Source of the DNA: Malurus cyaneus samueli
Lineage: Eukaryota; Chordata; Aves; Passeriformes; Maluridae
NCBI GenBank assembly: GCA_009741485.1
Contig: CM019215.1
Span: 74,281,735-74,345,734 of the forward strand
Reading direction: 5' to 3'
Length of the DNA stretch: 64,000 nt
Position 1 is the stretch's first letter. Each line of letters opens with the position of its first letter. The position numbers and the translations under genes are program-made. Below, piece after piece: positions 45,501 to 57,500 of this stretch. The notes beneath the pieces were generated by a model, which worked only from the letters and a program-made list of their open reading frames with translations, ran no database searches and was not told the origin of the DNA.

Positions 45501-48500
45501 TTCAAGAAAATAATTCAAAAGCCTTTCCCAATGCCTTCCCCATGCAGAGCCTTCTTACAAAATCAGTGAAGAATGCTACCCTCTGCTTCACTCAGTGGTA
45601 AATAACCAGACAGGCAGCAAAAGATTAGGGCTGAGATGTGTAGAAAAGATGGATATTATGTAAAACGCTTACCTTCTGCACGTTGGGCTTGATGCACCGA
45701 ACAAAGAAGGGATTTGAAGAACTCAGCGTCGCCATTAAAGAATGAAGTGATTCCTAAAACACAGATAGAGACAAGACAGCATTTCAAAAGCTGGATTTTT
45801 GTACGAGTAACATAAGCCTGGCAAGAGTCCTGGCAGCTCAGCACTGCAGACAGCATCTAACTGCAACACCTAGTGGTGCACACCAGAAGTTACTGCACCG
45901 GGGAAGCTCTCGCCTCCAAACAGATGGGGCCAATACGTGCGTGTTTGTTTCTCCCACTGGCTCTTCTGATCAAAACTCGCATTGCTGTTTTACAGGGAAC
46001 AAGATTCACTGATGAATATGAAGAAAATTGTTCATAAGGAAACACCAAAATGCTGTTTCAGGGATCTTTCAAATGGCTGCTCAAGACTTAGGGTCCAAAT
46101 TCCCAAATGGCTAAAGCTGAGCAAACGAAAAGGAAGGATAAGGGATCTACAGCAAAACCCACAAACCAAATTTTCTCTTCAGTTGAACCACCCCAAACCT
46201 ACTAATTTTCCACTTTCCCTAAAGAAAACAGGTTTTCTCCTAGCTTCAGAACTCGAAATGGTCCAATACACATTAGACTATCAGTTGTCTGAACCTCAGC
46301 CTGGAGATAAAAATCACAAAATCTCTCAGTCCTTTTATGATTATTACTTTAATTACACATCCGCCCCTTTCCCGCCTGAGCCATCATTCCGTATCTTAGT
46401 CCAACTTGCCTCATTCTGTATCATTAAGTATGATGAACCTTTTTTAACTGAAGCCTTGTATTTATTTTGCAGAGATACAAATGATTGCACAGGAGAGGAG
46501 CCCAGGCTCTGGAGAGCCCAGAAATTTAGCAATGGTAATGTTCCACCCCTCAAAGGTGGCACTTTATGCCAGGCAGCAGAGAGAAGGCAGAGCAGGCTGC
46601 CAAGGAGACAGAAAATGCACCTTTTAAAGGAGCAACACAGCTCCTTTAAAATATGTCTTGGAGCAAAACTGTCAATGTCAGTCTGTTATAACAAATTCTT
46701 GCTTTCATCTGCAGACCAAGGACTTACTCAGTGATTGAACATGCAGCGATAAAGGCAGCAGGCAGAGTTAAGGCTGTGCACAGGAGCTGGTGCAGGGCAA
46801 AGGGAGCAAACAGAGCAATGACTGGGAACATAAATTATAGCTCTTGGTTCATTTGCCTTTGCCAGCCTATGGACAAGGAGTCAGGCAGCAAGCATTGAAC
46901 AGAACACACAAAGACAAAAATCTTTGTGCAAAGACAAATATTTACAGCTTTGTAAAGTAAAGGCTTCATCCATATTAAACCCATGTGAAAATTACATCTA
47001 TGGACAATTCTCTCATCTCAGGATCCTACTTACAGAGATTGGAAAAGTTGGTCAGTGTGAACAAAAATGATTGAAACTATTTTCACCTTCACCTTTGGTA
47101 AAGCCAGCCAGATTCTGCACAGCACTGCAAGCCTTTAAGTCACTGTCAGGGGATGAGCTACTCTGGAGTTTGCCCTGCTGTAAGCAACAGGCTGAAACAG
47201 ATGGTATCTAAACTCTGCTGCTCTGTGTGCACCTCCAGGCCTGCATTAGGTAGGTCATCAAATGAAAAGAAGAGTCAATCAATCTATCGTGAGAATAAAA
47301 CTGTGAAGCCAAAGTTCTTATCTTCAGCTGAAAATGGATTAATCCCTGTAAGGCTTTAAAATGTAAAACACCCAGCCAAATTCTCTGGGGAAGGAGTGAT
47401 GTGAAGGTCAACCTCCTATTAAGCAGCCAAGCTGGTTAATGGTCAGTTACTGCAGCTATCTTACTCTTAGATAAGAGGCAATAATGTTTTGATTTCATGT
47501 TTTATCACCCTTATGTTTTTCAGGGTCTCTGATGGAGAACAGAAGGAATAACACACTTTCTTCTACCTTGCCAAATGGGTGCAAAAATTTTTGTAAGGTA
47601 ACATCTTAAAGATCTACTTTGCACATATACAAATGACGAAGAGGAAACAGTACCTTCTGCTACCCCAGAGAACTAGCATATAACATCATTTCATGACAAG
47701 AAATAGGTACTTCTGAGATGAGCTATGGTAGCACAAAGCAAGCTGTTCAGAAAATAGAACATTAGTGTTGTTTAATAAAAGACATTGTGTGTGCCCCAGC
47801 GTATACCCTTGCTGCTCTGTCCAAAACTTAGCAATAGTCTGTTAGGATAAAATCTGCCCTTAAGGGGTTTGAGTCTGCTCTTTTTTAAAAAAAAAAGTGA
47901 ATGAACTCTGCAAATGTACATTAATTCAAACAAAATGAAAGACAACTAATCCAGACTTGTACTTCTGCAATTTAGAAGATGTTTCGTGCCAATCTTTCCC
48001 TTTTAAATAATTTGCAGATAGACTTTAAGCTAGATTTCAATTTGGTGCCATTTTTGATGAGAGGCTATAAAACCTCATAAAAAGGTCTTTAACAAAAATG
48101 CCTTTCAAACTTTAAGTTAAAGCAAGGCAACACCTTGATGAGGTATTTATTCAGCCCTTATTTTTCTTAGCATACAGGCACTGCTGTAAGGCTTTATGGG
48201 ATTTTGTGGTTGAATTTAAAGACAAACCAGGACAAGAGAGACCAACTTCATAAACAAGCTTTAAAATAAGGACAAATAAGCAAGTGGGGAATGCAACAGG
48301 AGCTTTGTGGGGATGGTGTGATGCACAGGTTAGTGTTTACGTGAGGCTAGCCAGGATGGTCAACCAGTTAATTAGCAAGGGCAGTGTCACAGGAGGGACA
48401 ACAATGTGTTCATGCTCAAATTTTGCCTCTTTCAATCTACACCTGTTCTTTGCTGACCAGGGTTTGCTGATTAGCTACAAAGCAGAGATGAACCATTAAC

Positions 48501-51500
48501 TAACCTTGAACTGGAGACTGACAGTGGGTTTTCGATGTTTGCTTCCACACTTAAGAGTGTCCTGATTGTTGCGACTTGAAACATGTTCAAATAGATCATA
48601 GATGAAATCAAGACTGAAATGGGAAAGAAAAAGAATATTTCTGAAGTGTATCTTAACAGACTGTGAGGTTCATCAGTGTAGAATGCAAATAAAGCACCGT
48701 CCCTAAGCAAACAGACCTTCTACCAAAAACACACTTACTGAATTTTCTCCACAATCTTTAATTAACAATAGATTCTGCCTTTTCAGAATTTATGCTGAAG
48801 AGAAAAAACAAAACAAAACCAAAACAAAGACGTTCTTTTTTCTCCACTCCAAACACATCACCAGGGAAATGAAGTGTGAAGTCCTAGAGGCTTTACTGCA
48901 TTTTACTCCACTCACTCAACCAAAACTCCAACAGACTGCAACTGAAATTGTACCTGAACAAAGACTAAAAAACAAAACTTCCAGCCTGGTTAGGGCCATA
49001 ATACAAAATAGTCACCCGTGCAAGCCTCACTTTCAGATACCAGCTGTGCATGCTGTTTCCTACTCTATCAGCTGGGTACCCTCCTCTTACCATTTCTACA
49101 GAAACACAGACATTTTAATTTGAGCTCCACACAGATGTTGGTGCAAAAGCAAAACCAGGCCAAGCCAAGTTAAACACATTTATTCTTTTTACCTACATAG
49201 TTTAACTGACAGATATTGTATCAGTAATGTCATAAACCCTGATGAGATGGAAATACTAATTAAGAGTTTCCCCTGCACAGAAGGGCTTAAGGAATTTACA
49301 AACAAGCACTTCGTACAGCAAGATAAGATGACTGGATGGGAAAAGGGAGGGCAGCGGATGAGACAGCAACACCCAGGCTCAGCTCCCTCTTTATCCTCCA
49401 CTCCTCTATATATCCTGGAATCTCAACCAAACACCTACAAAAAGGTATGTGGTACCTCCCTGGCTCACAGGGTACCCCTATGAGGACCCTAAGACTTTAC
49501 ACAGCAGAACAACACGAGACATGCAGGTACCAAAAGCATCCAAGCTCAGACCTTCAGTAAGTTAAATCTTAACAGAAGTTCTTCTTTTGAAGCAATTACT
49601 GTATGGTAGTTTGCACTGTGGTAGGTCCCTGACACCAAGCATTCAACCAAATTAGGGAATGCCCGAAATAAAATAGTGAAGTGAAAAAAACACACATGCA
49701 CACTGCCTCTGTGGCACTCTGAAACAGTTAAAGACCATGACCAGCTTCTAGCATCCGTATTCATTACAGAGTAGCAAGTGAGTTTTGTAGGAACCCCTCG
49801 GAATGAACAGCAACAAAGTACTCTGCAATGTACATAAACCGACTTCGTGAGAACCAATTACAGTCAGATCGGGTTACAGACAACTCTGACACACTCATTT
49901 CTGTGATATGATACCCTCATTTCTGTTTCATTCTATGCTCATTTCAAATCTGTCAAGATCTGATGCTATGCAACATCTAACACACTCAAACCCCAGCCAA
50001 ATTAGGTGTTAAATCCTGGCAGAATTAGTTGATACAACACCCCTCAGTATCATGTCCGTAACAAAAACTGCAGAAACTTACCTGCTTTCACGTAACAAGT
50101 TCAGGAGATCGTCTCTAAAAGTATCTCTGTTCTTCTCCAAGATCCCCCTGACATCATACTGGACCTAGAAGGAAACAGAGCTGGTTCAAACAACAAGCCA
50201 AACAGTCAGGCACCTCTTACAAGAGCAGTACTGTAAAAAGTGCAGAGGGAACAGAGTGATTTAGTTAATTTTGAGCAGCCTTGGGGGGAAAATTAAGCTA
50301 ATGAAAATTCTGCTTGGAATAATTTCAGCAAATAAAGAAATTACCTCCCCAGCGTAGTGCTTCACTCCAAAGTTGTGAACGGCAACTCTTGGTTTTACAT
50401 AAAAAGGATTGTTCTGATTGGAGGGGAAAAAAAAGAGAAAAATATTTGGAGAGGGTTGTCACATTATCCTCTCAACCCATACCAAAACAGAGCATTGTCT
50501 TCTAGTAACTCCCTGGAAGATTAGTACCCCAAAAGCAAACAAGCAACTCATAATGATCATAGGATTTGTTAGTCTGGGCTGCTTCAAATGCAGTAATAAC
50601 AGATTTATGGTATATAAAAAGACATTATTCTAAACCTGAACCCTGTCTGGCAAAACCATCGATAAAAGGCACTTTGAAAGATAAGGCTCTGTCTTAACTG
50701 GCAGTTATGAAGACTGGTGCATATGCTTGCACTCCAGAAATTGTCAAAAATAATTCTAGGATCACAAATAAAAGTAAGACTGATCTGGACAGAGGAAACA
50801 GCAAACTTTCAGTAAATGACATCAAGGTGAATGCTTTATTACATCATAGGAAACTGAAAATCTAAATAATCTGAGTCACTGCAGGTTGACAGAGATCTCA
50901 TTTACAGTAGAATTTGACTTATTCACCACAATGGAAATCTTTAACAGAACAGCAAAAGGATATGTTTTTCCAGGTAACCACCTCAGCCTTGACTGCAAAT
51001 TAAAGGGACTGCCATAAAAGTAGGATCCCATCCTACTCCAGAAAAACCTCCAGAACCATGCACCCAGATATTTGAATCATGAATTTCTACAAAAGTAAAG
51101 AGATCCTTCATAATATGCACAGAAAAAGCAGCAAAATACCACATACAGCATGCTGGGCATTCAACTTCTCCAGTAAGGTGGAGTCAGTAGCTTGAGGAAA
51201 ATGACTCTCCTCATTGATGAGTGCCAGTAGTCCCAGTTTCTAGAACAGCAAGGAGAGGCAGAAGACAAATTAGTGCACAGATGGACACAGATTTTGACCC
51301 CAGTTTGGTACCAGTTTGGAAAAATCACCAAGTCCTTGAAGCTGCTCTGTGCAAAGCGGTGACCACACACACACAACTAAAACCCCACTTCAGCAGATGA
51401 CTGAAATCCTATTTTTCTGGCAACACTCCTTTTGAAATACAGAGCATATGATCATGGGCAAAATAAAGAAACACAAGCTACTGGAAGAATCAACAGTTCT

Positions 51501-54500
51501 CCTGATGTAGACAGTTTTTAGATGTATACAATGGACATTGCCCCAGAATATATCCCCAGCTTCCAAGATCTCCAGTGATCAGGAGTCTGAGGAGTTTGTG
51601 TAAAACAGCCTTTCAAGAAGTTTCTATCATGTAATTATCTATCCAGTTGTTGAACCCATGCAAACTTTTAGCACCCACAGTGCCCAGGGGCAGAGCAAAA
51701 GATACACAGTTTAACTTCACCCAGCATGAAGCTCAACCTCCCTTTGCTTTGCATATGCCTCTGTGTAATTTCTTTTGATGTTCCCTATTTCTCATGCTGG
51801 AAGAGGCGGTAAACAAAGCAAGCTACCCTGCAGTTAATTAATGTGTCCAGTAAGCTCCAGGTTGACACAGCCTCTCAGAAAAACACGGTTCTCCAGGTGC
51901 ACATTTTAATAAGCCACTTCCCAAGGGCCCAGAGCAGTTCCTGAAAAGCCACACTGCCCTGACTGCAGTCACGTCCTGCCAGCTGGATCCCCTGCCCGCT
52001 GCCACGCTCCTCTGTGCTCATCTGAACTCTTGCAGTCACACAGCCTGCCACGGAGATAAACTCACAGCCTGTACTGATGGCAGGAGGAAACATGGATCAA
52101 GAAATTCTTTTTAATCATCTCCAAATACTGCTTTTGTATATAAATCACACACAGATAAAATTTGCTACAGGAGCTCACAATATAATCCATAATACAGGCA
52201 TACATGAAAATGATCTGATTACAAGTTTGCTATTTAAATATGCAAGATCCACCATTCTCTTCACTTTTTCTTTGTGTTGGCAAATGTTTTAAAAACATAT
52301 TAACTCAGAATAAAAACTAAAAATAGGTAACAGTATCAAATTCTTTCTTACCTTTTCAATAAGATCCAAACACTCCCCATTGTCTGTCCAGTCAATATCC
52401 TCCCAAATTAGTCCTTCCCTAAGGAAAGCAAAGAGGGCCATTTAATTGAAATTATTCTAATTGTGGAAATAGGAGAAGCTGGTGTATTTATCTTGCAATT
52501 ACAGCAAAATCAGCTTGCTTTTATAAAATACACAGCTCCAGACAGAGATTTCCAAAGGAAGCTAAGGTAGCAGTGAACTAAGATTTCAAGTGAATAGTGA
52601 TATTCTCAAAATTCTTTTCAATTTTCTCCTCTCTCTCTTACCTGCTGTATTCCAGTTGCTCCAAGGAAAAGATGTGCTTGTTGAAATACTCCTGAAGCTT
52701 CTCATTTGCATAGTTAATATTGAACTGCTCAAAACGGTTTACCTAAAGAGACAAGAAATCTTCAAAAATGCGTAAACTTCAAGTATTTTACTTTGCAAAC
52801 AAGGAAATGGTGTAAGTCACAACATGTTTAACAATCGAGTTCCAGAGTAGAGGACAAAAAAATGCAAAGTAATAAAGCATAATTATCAGACAATCCATTT
52901 GAATAAGCCTTTGAAACCTACCTCAAAGTTTTCAAATCCAAATATGTCCAAAATTCCAATAGTCTTGAAGTCTTCCTTGCTCCTGATTCTGCTGTTGATT
53001 TTCTTAATGACCCAAGCAAAACACTGAGAATAAAGTGCCATAGCCATAGAATCTCTGCTGTCTACTGCCTGCATCAAAAAGAATACACAACACATCAACC
53101 ACCCTGTGATGGAGAACTGACCAGACTCTGCTGGTCAGTGTTCTTAGTACAGATCAAAGCAAGGTATAATGCAAGCAGCTTCTTGTTCCTTGTGTAGCTT
53201 AACAGCAATTGTATTAACACTGACCAGGCAACATGATTTGAGCTTTAACAGTTTAAGTTAAAACAGCTGTACACCTCTGTAGCTTTAAAATTACACTACA
53301 AGGCTAAAGCATTCAAAAACCTAGGAAATTAGAAACTTAAGGTATGGAAAAAGGAAAGAGAAGTATAAGAAGTAATACCTTAGTTCACCCTTTTCCAGAG
53401 GGAAGCATAATGTTATGCATACCTATTTCTTCTAATTGTAAATTATAAAAATATTTCTCCTGAAAATTTTTAAAAACACCTCTCTGACACAAGTGTCCAT
53501 AGTGAAAAAAATAGCAGTGTTTAGAATTTGAAACAAATGGGAAGAAATCGGGCATCTTAAGAATAACAAGAGACAAGCTTTAAGTCTTGTCAGAATAATA
53601 GGATGGGACCTACAGTGATTATAGCCTTCTGAAAAAAAATATGTAGTATTTTTGGTTACAACTCTGATGCATGAGCTAACTGTTCTTGAGTAATCAATTA
53701 TTTATCTGGACTTGAAGATTGAAACATCTTTCAAAGACCCTAAAAATATGTCAAAACTGAGATATCTTTACCTGCTGTATACTAAGAGGTGTTAGGATTT
53801 CTTCTCCCCTGAGTATCATTGACCTCTGTGTCAATGCTTCCGTTAGTTGTGTGGAGTCCAAGCCCAGCAGCTCAGCAGATCTACCCAGAGCTGGCAAAGA
53901 GAAAGAAAAATACAAATACATCCTTAAATGTATAAAGCTATGAAACCAGTTTATTTTATTATTAGTATTATTACTACTATTACCACCACCATTTAAAATG
54001 CTCCTAAAATGATGGGGATTAGAGATGAAAACACAACTAGAAATTCTAGGATACTGTTTTGCTCTCATGAAAAGGCATAAATATGTACAAGTGAAGGAAA
54101 TTAGCAGTAGAAATACACCACAAGTAAGTCACAAATATTTATTTTCCTCTTAATGTTAAACGTCAAGAATTCAATCAATCCTCATCTTACCCTAACACAT
54201 TTTTCCAGCTACAAACAGTAATTGACTCTGTCCACATGAATGTGTTTCAGCTTTGCTCAGGATGATGAGGATAAACCAATTAAATTTTTCTTCCATGTAT
54301 TAATTTTCAATTTTGTTATAATGTGGTATATTAAGCAGTATGTAACGCTACTCTCTAATATATTATTCAGACAAACATTTAAAATGCCCACCAGCTCAAT
54401 CTTTAGACATACCAGCATATTCTTTCAGATATGTAATTGAAATATTGAAAGCTCTATAAAAAGATACCTTCAGTGGAGATCTTGGTTAGGGAATGTATTT

Positions 54501-57500
54501 GAGCACTGATAATTTATCAGCTTGAGAATATTTCAAAGCAGGAATTAGGTTCAAATAGAATTTTATTACTATTAATGGAATGAATATGTGCCCAAGGTCT
54601 TCCTAAATTAAGACCCAGCAGCAGACTACTCTGCTTTATCTGTCAAACCCCATCCTCCCAAAATAACATTTTAATCAATGTTTACAGATGTTAAAAAGCA
54701 GTAAAACCCTTTCATTGCTATGTTCAGATGTACTACCAGTAAGGCATTCAGAACCCCAAGAAACATCCAGATTTGGATGCACAGCCTTCTCACCTGTTTT
54801 AAAGGACACTTGTGCCCCACCAGCAGTGATGAACTCAATGTTCCCCAGATGCAAAATGCCAGCCAACAGCCTCAGAACTTCTCGTACTTCCTCCCTGCTG
54901 AACTCCATCACTTCCATTGCAGTCTGGAATGACACGTGAGCTTCTTCAGTAACATGCACACAGACTCAAAAATGGGAGGCCTTAGCAAAGCAAGCCAGGA
55001 CTAGAAGAGAGCTTGGCTCAAGATCATTCCTTTGGTTTCATCCCAAACTAAATACACTGTAAGGCATCACTGGGACATCTTGGAGCATGTAAGTATCACT
55101 CTACTTTTAAGAAATTTAATTTTGATGCTGTACTGATGTTGTAATTTGCTTTCAAATTCACCATTAAAATCATATAAATATTGGAACAACCTACTAAGTT
55201 GTGCATCAGAGGCAATTACTCTAATTTGAATTATTAATTGATTATCTCCTGCATGTTCTTACCAAAATTTGCCTACTGGCCTTGTAGGTAAGAAGGCGTG
55301 GGGAGGAAACACAACAGCATGTAAGATTTGCTCATTTTTGTGCCCAAACACATACCTTACCAACGTGATCTGACAAGTTCCAGTAAAACTGAGGAAGAAA
55401 GTATCTATATAAAAAGTGTTCAATTTATGAATAAACAATATGGCAACAATCAAGGCTCAACTACATAAATGAGCAGAGGAGTAAATAGTAAAATATTAAA
55501 AGAAATACTAAAACAAGAGGAACACATGCTTTGACACAGAAGGGGTAATTGAATGCCTCTTGAAATGACCAAAACTTTCCAAATTTGTATGTAATACAAG
55601 CCTGTATGAAACCAGATGAGAGTTTTGTATCCTTACAGTCAGACTCATCATGTCATAGTCACTGCAGGTGTCTGACAGGTGACACACTTTATCTTTCATA
55701 AATCATCCATTACAAACAGAAAAGCCTCAGACTCATCCCACAATTCAAATCAGGGTAGAGATAATGGGCAAAGGTTTATTTTGTAAAGACCTTCCACAAC
55801 AAAAGGGCAGCAGCACTATGAGTTCATCTCCATGCTCACTGTGCTGCTCCTCATTGTCTCCTACAAAAAAAGTTTCCCTTAAGTAACATTTCCAAGATTT
55901 ACACTGCAATAACAACAGACAAAGGAGATGACTCTAACAGGAAAAGACAGGTGAGGGTGAGCTGCAGGGGTTTCTGCCCACCTCCTGCTCCGGGAATGCA
56001 GCCTGGCAGCCCCTGCTCCCAGCCTGCCCACGCTGCAGGCAGCAGGCAAACATCACCTGCCCAACTGATTTCATGCTCTGCCTACCCTGGCATGATTAGC
56101 ACAAATTAAATGTCATGCAAATCAACTTCAGCATGTGACTACAATATAGATAGGTTACCAACACCTTCCCAACACTCCTGTCTGCCACACAGGATGAGGG
56201 ATTTATACACCAAAAAACCTGCTGCATCCACTACACATTAATTTGCCGATTTGGCAAAAGCAGTTTGGTGAAGGGCATAAAACCAAGTGTTTTATCTGAT
56301 TTTTAAAATCTAACACACATCACCTCAGTGCTACAATACACAATTAGCGTGGTCAGTATGGACTAATTGCTGAGGATTTAAGATATAAAGCCATTCAGAG
56401 AGATTCCATCAGGACCTGGTTTTTAATCTGTGTTTACATTTTTGTAACTCTATTGTGTAAGTTACTCCACACAACTGGATTTCCCAGCTGCAACTTGAAG
56501 AGTCACAGGTGTTTTGCTCCTTGTGTGCTGCACTGCAGACTCCATCCAGTAGATGCCACAGCATTTAGGCAAAGCTTTCACATTGAAGAACAGCGAAATC
56601 AATCTATTTGTCTGTCTATCTATCTTTCTGTAATATAAAACAATGTCGGGAAAGGCAAAGGCATGTAAAAGTCTGACTGATCTCCCAGCAGATTTTCTTT
56701 TAATTTCAAAACGTAATAATTTTGTTAAATTACAGCACATTTTGAAACAACAGAGTAAAAAATAAATACTGGAGGAAAGGTAAAGGCTCAAAATGACAGT
56801 GAAGCATTTTGAGAAAATGTAACTCCCTGTAAGATTAGTGTCTCAATGAGAGAGCTGCACATGCAGGAAAGCACAGGAAGGCTTTGTACCCTGCTCTGAA
56901 CTTTCAGCATTTTTAAAGCAAAAGAACAAGGAAGCAACTTACAATGACTTCCTTGAACGAATCTTTGTCACTGATTGTCTTATCCGCTATACATCCAGAC
57001 TGGTTCAGGTAGTGGTAGTTCTCAGGTACAGATAAGTAAAAAGCATCTAGTGATAAGAGAAAACAGGGTAAGTGAAAAGAAAAATCAAAACAAAAGTACT
57101 CCACAAATTACTATGTCACAGTTAAGCTGTTCAAAATTCATTTGCTCAGGAATTATGATAAAGTGCAAGACAAAGTTTTATATTAGAATTGGATAGGGAA
57201 TTATTTTGCTGGGTTTTGTTTTATTCAGCTGCATAATAGAGTTAACTCTACTTTTTAGCATGCAAAGACAGCAGGCCCACAGGGAGGTGCTGAGACAGCT
57301 TTAGGCAATTTTGCACATATACAAATGTCATTTCTTTTGTCCAGTGGATTTGTTCTTTATAAGAAAGGATTAGAGAAACCAGAATTATTTATCTTTGTTG
57401 CTGTGGAGTTATTTAGTACCAGCAAAAATATTCAGTTTGAACAGAATGAGGCATGTTTGTCCCCAAGTAATTTTCCCAAGGCCACAACAGAAGCTTGAGA

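Larger units (their letters stand above)
25258..45672 (-). other. 20.4 kb MYO10 intron between window exons 16 and 15
   Basis: By far the largest intron. No second gene, no intact transposon and no RNA gene were recognised on either strand. In mammals a shorter, motor-less MYO10 form starts from an alternative promoter (recalled literature), and this intron is where such a promoter would have to sit. Two candidate first exons are listed separately (38022-38260, 39708-39950). Stretches near 33140-33250 and 34231-34460 look like possible conserved non-coding elements because of clustered ATTA and octamer-like words. A 199-codon opposite-strand ORF at 35362-35961 has no recognisable domain. Confidence 0.7.
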
